NCBI GenBank assembly: GCA_003487955.1
Contig: DNNJ01000156.1
Span: forward strand, 1-7,537
Length of the DNA stretch: 7,537 nt
Direction: 5' to 3'
Origin: Clostridiales bacterium
GTDB taxonomy: Bacteria > Bacillota > Clostridia > Tissierellales > Sedimentibacteraceae
Shown here one piece after another: positions 4,639 through 7,537 of the stretch (positions are counted from its first letter, which is position 1; every line of letters starts with the position of its first letter). Under the pieces are notes generated by a model, which was not told the origin of the DNA, made no database searches, and saw only the letters and a list, made by a program, of their open reading frames with translations. Both the position numbers and the translations under genes were made by a program.

Positions 4639-6315
4639 TTATTCATCTGGATTTACTTCAACTATTATTGGAAGTATCATTGGGGTTCGTTTTATTTTTT
4701 CATAAATAAAGCTGCTTAAAGAATCTTTTATTACCATTTTAATATTGTTCCATTCCTTAACCTTAGTATCTTCACATTTTTCTAAAGACTTTCTTACCAC
4801 TGTCTTTGATTCTTCTATTAAGTCAATATTCTCACGTACATAAATGAATCCTCTCGATACTATTTCAGGACCTGCTAAGACTCTTCCCGTACCTCTTTCG
4901 GTTGATAATACAACTATTATCAATCCATTTTCAGAAAGAAGTCTTCTGTCCCGAAGGACGATATTCCCAACATCCCCCACTCCTAAACCATCTACTAAAA
5001 TGTTTCCGGATGTAACAGTGTTATTTTTTAACATTGACTTGGAAGTAAGCTCAATTACGTCACCATTACTACCTATTACAGTATTATCAATGGGGATGCC
5101 GAGCTCATTTGCTAACTTTGCATGCTGCACCAAATGTCTGTATTCGCCGTGAACAGGTATGAAGAACTTTGGTTTTAATAAAGTAAGCATAAGCTTTAAT
5201 TCATCTCTTCTGGCGTGACCTGATACATGCACCTGTGTCAATGCATCATAAAGTACTCTTGCACCTTTTTCATACAGCATATTTATTACCCTTGAAACAG
5301 TTACTTCATTTCCGGGTATTGGATTGGCCGAAATTACTACCAAGTCTCCGGCTTTTATTTGAATTTTCCTGTGATCATTGTTAGCCATTCTTGTCAAGGC
5401 AGACATGGGCTCACCTTGACTTCCTGTAGTCAGAATAACAATTTCATCATCCTTAAGGCTTTTCAGCTCGTTAACATTTATGATTGTTCCCTCCGGAGCA
5501 TTTAAATACCCTAATTCTAAGGAAACTTTAATTGCATTTATCATGCTTCTTCCTGATATTGCAACCTTTCTTTTATTATCAACCGCAGCATCTATAACCT
5601 GTTGCAGCCTATGAATATTCGAAGCGAAGGATGCAACAATTATTCTGGTATCACAGTTTTTAAATATATCCATAAATTTTCGGCCAATTGTTTTTTCTGA
5701 TTCCGTGAAACCCGGTCGTTCAACATTAGTGCTGTCAGACAAGGCAAGAAGCACTCCTTTTCTTCCGATGTCTGCAAACTTTCCTAAATCAATAACCTCT
5801 TCATTAATAGGTGTATAATCAATTTTAAAGTCTCCTGTATGAACTATCGTTCCAATAGGCGTATTTATGGCAAAAGCCACTGCATCAGGTATGCTGTGAT
5901 TAACCCTTACAGGTGTAATTTTAAAACATCCTAAATTGAAGGTTTCTCCTGCTTTAATTGGGTTCAAGGATACATCTTCTATTTTATGTTCTAATAGTTT
6001 GTTTTCCACAAGACCTAATGTAAGTTTTGTTCCGTAAATAGGTATATTTAACTTTTTTAAAAAATATGGTATTGAACCAATATGGTCTTCATGACCGTGA
6101 GTTAATATAATCCCCTTCACTTTTTCTTTGTTCTTTATTAAATAAGTCATGTCCGGTATTACTATATCAATACCAAGCATTTCATCTCCCGGAAAAGCCA
6201 TTCCGCAGTCTATAACTATAATATGGTTATTATATTCAATAACAGTGGTGTTTTTTCCGATTTCCCCCAGTCCCCCCAAGGGTATTACTTTTAGTTTATG
6301 TTTCTTTTCTGCCAT
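4639..6315 (-). CDS. rnj: Ribonuclease J (metallo-beta-lactamase/beta-CASP RNase)
   Basis: The 558-residue protein is close to B. subtilis RNase J1 in length. RNase J is a cytoplasmic 5'-3' exonuclease and endonuclease for mRNA turnover and rRNA maturation in bacteria lacking RNase E. The metallo-beta-lactamase core begins IPLGGLGEIGKN (11-22) and has the zinc motif HGHEDH (73-78), H140, and D162 in TGDFKID. The beta-CASP domain spans about 200-360. It is followed by HVSGHA (363-368) and PVHGEY (387-392), which holds H389. The C-terminal domain occupies about 440-558. I chose ATG 6315 because AAGGAG lies seven bases upstream; the nearer ATG at 6321 is too close to that site. Its first 20 bases overlap the end of fur, suggesting coupled translation. 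A hairpin terminator follows. Confidence 0.97.
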   Translation of the reverse strand: MAEKKHKLKVIPLGGLGEIGKNTTVIEYNNHIIVIDCGMAFPGDEMLGIDIVIPDMTYLIKNKEKVKGIILTHGHEDHIGSIPYFLKKLNIPIYGTKLTLGLVENKLLEHKIEDVSLNPIKAGETFNLGCFKITPVRVNHSIPDAVAFAINTPIGTIVHTGDFKIDYTPINEEVIDLGKFADIGRKGVLLALSDSTNVERPGFTESEKTIGRKFMDIFKNCDTRIIVASFASNIHRLQQVIDAAVDNKRKVAISGRSMINAIKVSLELGYLNAPEGTIINVNELKSLKDDEIVILTTGSQGEPMSALTRMANNDHRKIQIKAGDLVVISANPIPGNEVTVSRVINMLYEKGARVLYDALTQVHVSGHARRDELKLMLTLLKPKFFIPVHGEYRHLVQHAKLANELGIPIDNTVIGSNGDVIELTSKSMLKNNTVTSGNILVDGLGVGDVGNIVLRDRRLLSENGLIIVVLSTERGTGRVLAGPEIVSRGFIYVRENIDLIEESKTVVRKSLEKCEDTKVKEWNNIKMVIKDSLSSFIYEKIKRTPMILPIIVEVNPDE

Positions 6316-6760
6316 CTTCATTCTCCTTATCTCTGCATTGTGCACAGATTCCGGTGAATTTGACCACATGATTTAAAATTTCAAAATTGTATTGTTTTTC
6401 TATTATTTCTTCCAATGTGTTCATAAGGTCTTCTTTAACCTCTATGATTTTACCGCATTGTTTGCACAATAAATGATGGTGCTGATGAACTTCATTACTG
6501 TATTGTGATAATATTTCATATCGGGAATACCCGTCATCGAAATTATGCTTGTAGACAAGTCCTATTTCCTCAAACAGCAGAAGTGTTCTGTAAATCGTGG
6601 CTATTCCAATGTTAGGGTATCTATTTTTGATAAGGTCGTAAATTTCTTCAGTAGATAAATGCTTATCTTTATTCTCAGAAAGAACTTCATATAAAACTTT
6701 CCGTTGAACAGTTGTTTTGTAACCATTTTTATCAAGCATAGTTCTTAAGTAATCTACCAT
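6296..6760 (-). CDS. fur: Fur-family metal-responsive transcriptional repressor
   Basis: The 154-residue DNA-binding regulator is expected to repress iron-uptake genes when loaded with Fe(II). The winged helix spans about 1-85, with the recognition helix near GIATIYRTLLLFEEIG (52-67). The metal-binding and dimerisation half carries HQHHH (92-96), and two CxxC pairs, C99/C102 and C139/C142, form the structural zinc site. After C102-GKII comes E107, where B. subtilis PerR has Asp104, the residue tied to peroxide sensing. This favours Fur over PerR. The segment between SRYE and the histidines is a few residues longer than in E. coli Fur. The start at 6760 follows a GGGGGTGG stretch. It sits 23 bases after DUF1292 and overlaps rnj by 20 bases. 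Clostridium acetobutylicum carries a Fur gene next to RNase J, as recalled. Confidence 0.88.
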   Translation of the reverse strand: MVDYLRTMLDKNGYKTTVQRKVLYEVLSENKDKHLSTEEIYDLIKNRYPNIGIATIYRTLLLFEEIGLVYKHNFDDGYSRYEILSQYSNEVHQHHHLLCKQCGKIIEVKEDLMNTLEEIIEKQYNFEILNHVVKFTGICAQCRDKENEDGRKET

Positions 6761-6783
6761 ATATCCACCCCCAAGACATAAGC

Positions 6784-7026
6784 TTAAATCAAATCATCAG
6801 CTATTCCTTCATATATTTCCTGCACTTCTTTGATTTCTTCATCGTCCTCAACTTTAATCAGCACTATACTTCCGTCTTCCATTTCCTCCACATAATAAAT
6901 CATACCTTCATCCGAGTTAAGCTTGTGAAGTACTGCATACAAAATATCATCAATATGAAAAGTGGCTTCTACGATTAACTTTTCTAAGTTTCCTTCATCG
7001 TTTATTAATTCAATAATATTGTCCAT
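6784..7026 (-). CDS. yrzB: DUF1292 family protein (YrzB-like)
   Basis: The 80-residue, strongly acidic cytoplasmic protein matches DUF1292 in length and pattern. It has an opening strand around IIELINDEGN, then VEATFHIDDILYAVLH (19-34), YYVEEMEDGSIVLIKVEDDEEI (44-65) and a C-terminal acidic helix. No catalytic motif is visible, and the function of the family is not known to me. The start at 7026 has AAAGGAG five bases upstream. It begins 14 bases after ruvX ends, the same neighbour pair as B. subtilis yrrK-yrzB, so it is almost certainly co-transcribed with ruvX and fur. Confidence 0.88.
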   Translation of the reverse strand: MDNIIELINDEGNLEKLIVEATFHIDDILYAVLHKLNSDEGMIYYVEEMEDGSIVLIKVEDDEEIKEVQEIYEGIADDLI

Positions 7027-7040
7027 AGGCTCTCCTTTGA

Positions 7041-7454
7041 TTATTTTGTACGCTGCATATAGCTTGACAGAATTTGTACCGCAGCTAATTTGTCGATTAC
7101 TTCTTTCCTTTTTTTTCTTTTAACATCAGCTTCTATTAACATTCTTTCCGATATGGTTGTGGTAAATCTTTCATCTTCAAGCTCAACAGGCAGCTCAATA
7201 TGCTTTTTCATCTTATCTAAAAATTTAAGCACCTTTTCTCCCTGTATTCCAATTGTACCATCAAGCATTTTTGGAATGCCTGCCACTATTTTAGTGACTT
7301 GATATTCATCGATGAGCTTTTTCAGTTCACTTATATCATTTTTAATATTCGTTCTCTTTATTGTCGTAACACCCTGTGCAGTAATCATCAATAAATCACT
7401 TACAGCCACTCCAATTGTTTTATCACCCACATCCAATCCCATCAATCTGTCCAT
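7041..7454 (-). CDS. ruvX: RuvX/YqgF-family Holliday junction resolvase-like nuclease
   Basis: The 137-residue RNase H-fold protein equals B. subtilis YrrK in length. The family is annotated as a putative Holliday junction resolvase, and members are also linked to 16S rRNA processing. Visible motifs are the first catalytic strand MGLDVGDKTIGVAVSD (5-20) with D8, GIPKMLDGTIG (59-69), the second acidic motif EDERFTT (93-99), and IDKLAAVQIL (120-129) with D121. I chose ATG 7454, preceded by GAGG at five bases, because it aligns with family starts. The frame runs on to 7520, but those 22 codons overlap another reading frame and do not resemble RuvX. It is the first complete gene of the minus-strand cluster in view. 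Confidence 0.95.
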   Translation of the reverse strand: MDRLMGLDVGDKTIGVAVSDLLMITAQGVTTIKRTNIKNDISELKKLIDEYQVTKIVAGIPKMLDGTIGIQGEKVLKFLDKMKKHIELPVELEDERFTTTISERMLIEADVKRKKRKEVIDKLAAVQILSSYMQRTK

Positions 7455-7461
7455 AGAAACC

Positions 7462-7537
7462 TCACACAATTTTGATATAAAAATCCGCACATTCACCGGC
7501 GCAATAACTGCATAAAACACACTTTTCCATATCCACA
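7462..7537 (-). CDS. Partial cysteine-rich reading frame ending just before ruvX
   Basis: A minus-strand frame open to the window edge ends in TGA at 7464-7462, seven bases before the ruvX start, with the ruvX ribosome binding site overlapping its stop. The visible part is VD-MEKCVLCSYCAGECADFYIKIV. Its four cysteines follow C-x2-C-x2-C-x3-C, the spacing of 4Fe-4S ferredoxin sites, but the usual proline after the fourth cysteine is absent. The tight spacing suggests translational coupling to ruvX. Either this is the C-terminus of a longer protein beyond the window, or ATG 7530 starts a 22-residue peptide. IreB (YrzL), expected here from B. subtilis, does not end like this as far as I recall. 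A chance frame cannot be excluded. Confidence 0.45.
   Translation of the reverse strand, partial: VDMEKCVLCSYCAGECADFYIKIV

Noticed and set aside
6296..6760. Identification as PerR
   Set aside because: The position matching PerR Asp104 is glutamate (E107), as in Fur proteins, despite the nearby peroxiredoxin gene.

Overview
The window is AT-rich, uses strong GGAGG-type ribosome binding sites and encodes Firmicutes-type proteins. It reads as a chromosomal housekeeping segment from an anaerobic clostridium-like organism (Clostridia or Tissierellia). Genus-level assignment is not possible from sequence reading alone.

Most genes lie on the minus strand. From right to left they are: the 3' end of a cysteine-rich reading frame at the window edge, ruvX, a DUF1292 protein, a Fur-family repressor overlapping ribonuclease J, then mltG, a tRNA wobble-uridine O-methyltransferase (trmR-like) and a U32-family tRNA hydroxylation protein (trhP-like). 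From memory, this matches the Bacillus subtilis order yrrK-yrzB-yrrL-yrrM-yrrN-yrrO, with fur-rnj inserted between yrzB and yrrL. The TrhP-like and TrmR-like proteins are expected to act in sequence: hydroxylation of U34 of certain tRNAs, then methylation to 5-methoxyuridine. MltG trims nascent peptidoglycan, RuvX processes Holliday junctions or rRNA, RNase J degrades and matures RNA, and Fur controls metal homeostasis.

A plus-strand island at 3479-4575 splits the cluster. It holds an 80-residue basic protein I do not recognise, with its own terminator, and a 2-Cys peroxiredoxin of the Prx6 or archaeal type. The peroxiredoxin converges on rnj, and the small gene diverges from mltG.

The least ordinary content is non-coding. 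(1) Positions 12-235 hold four tandem hairpins whose stems differ in sequence but stay base-paired around a conserved apex of the form GCGACC-nnn-GGGAGC. A fifth copy, 42/43 identical to the fourth over its right part, lies before the peroxiredoxin gene. A related tail motif overlaps the stop codon of mltG. (2) A REP-like cluster of four GGGGACA/TGTCCCC units fills the trmR-trhP gap, and a related hairpin serves as the apparent terminator after rnj. These are two distinct dispersed repeat families, placed in nearly every sizeable intergenic gap. I see no defence system, CRISPR array, tRNA or transposase gene here.
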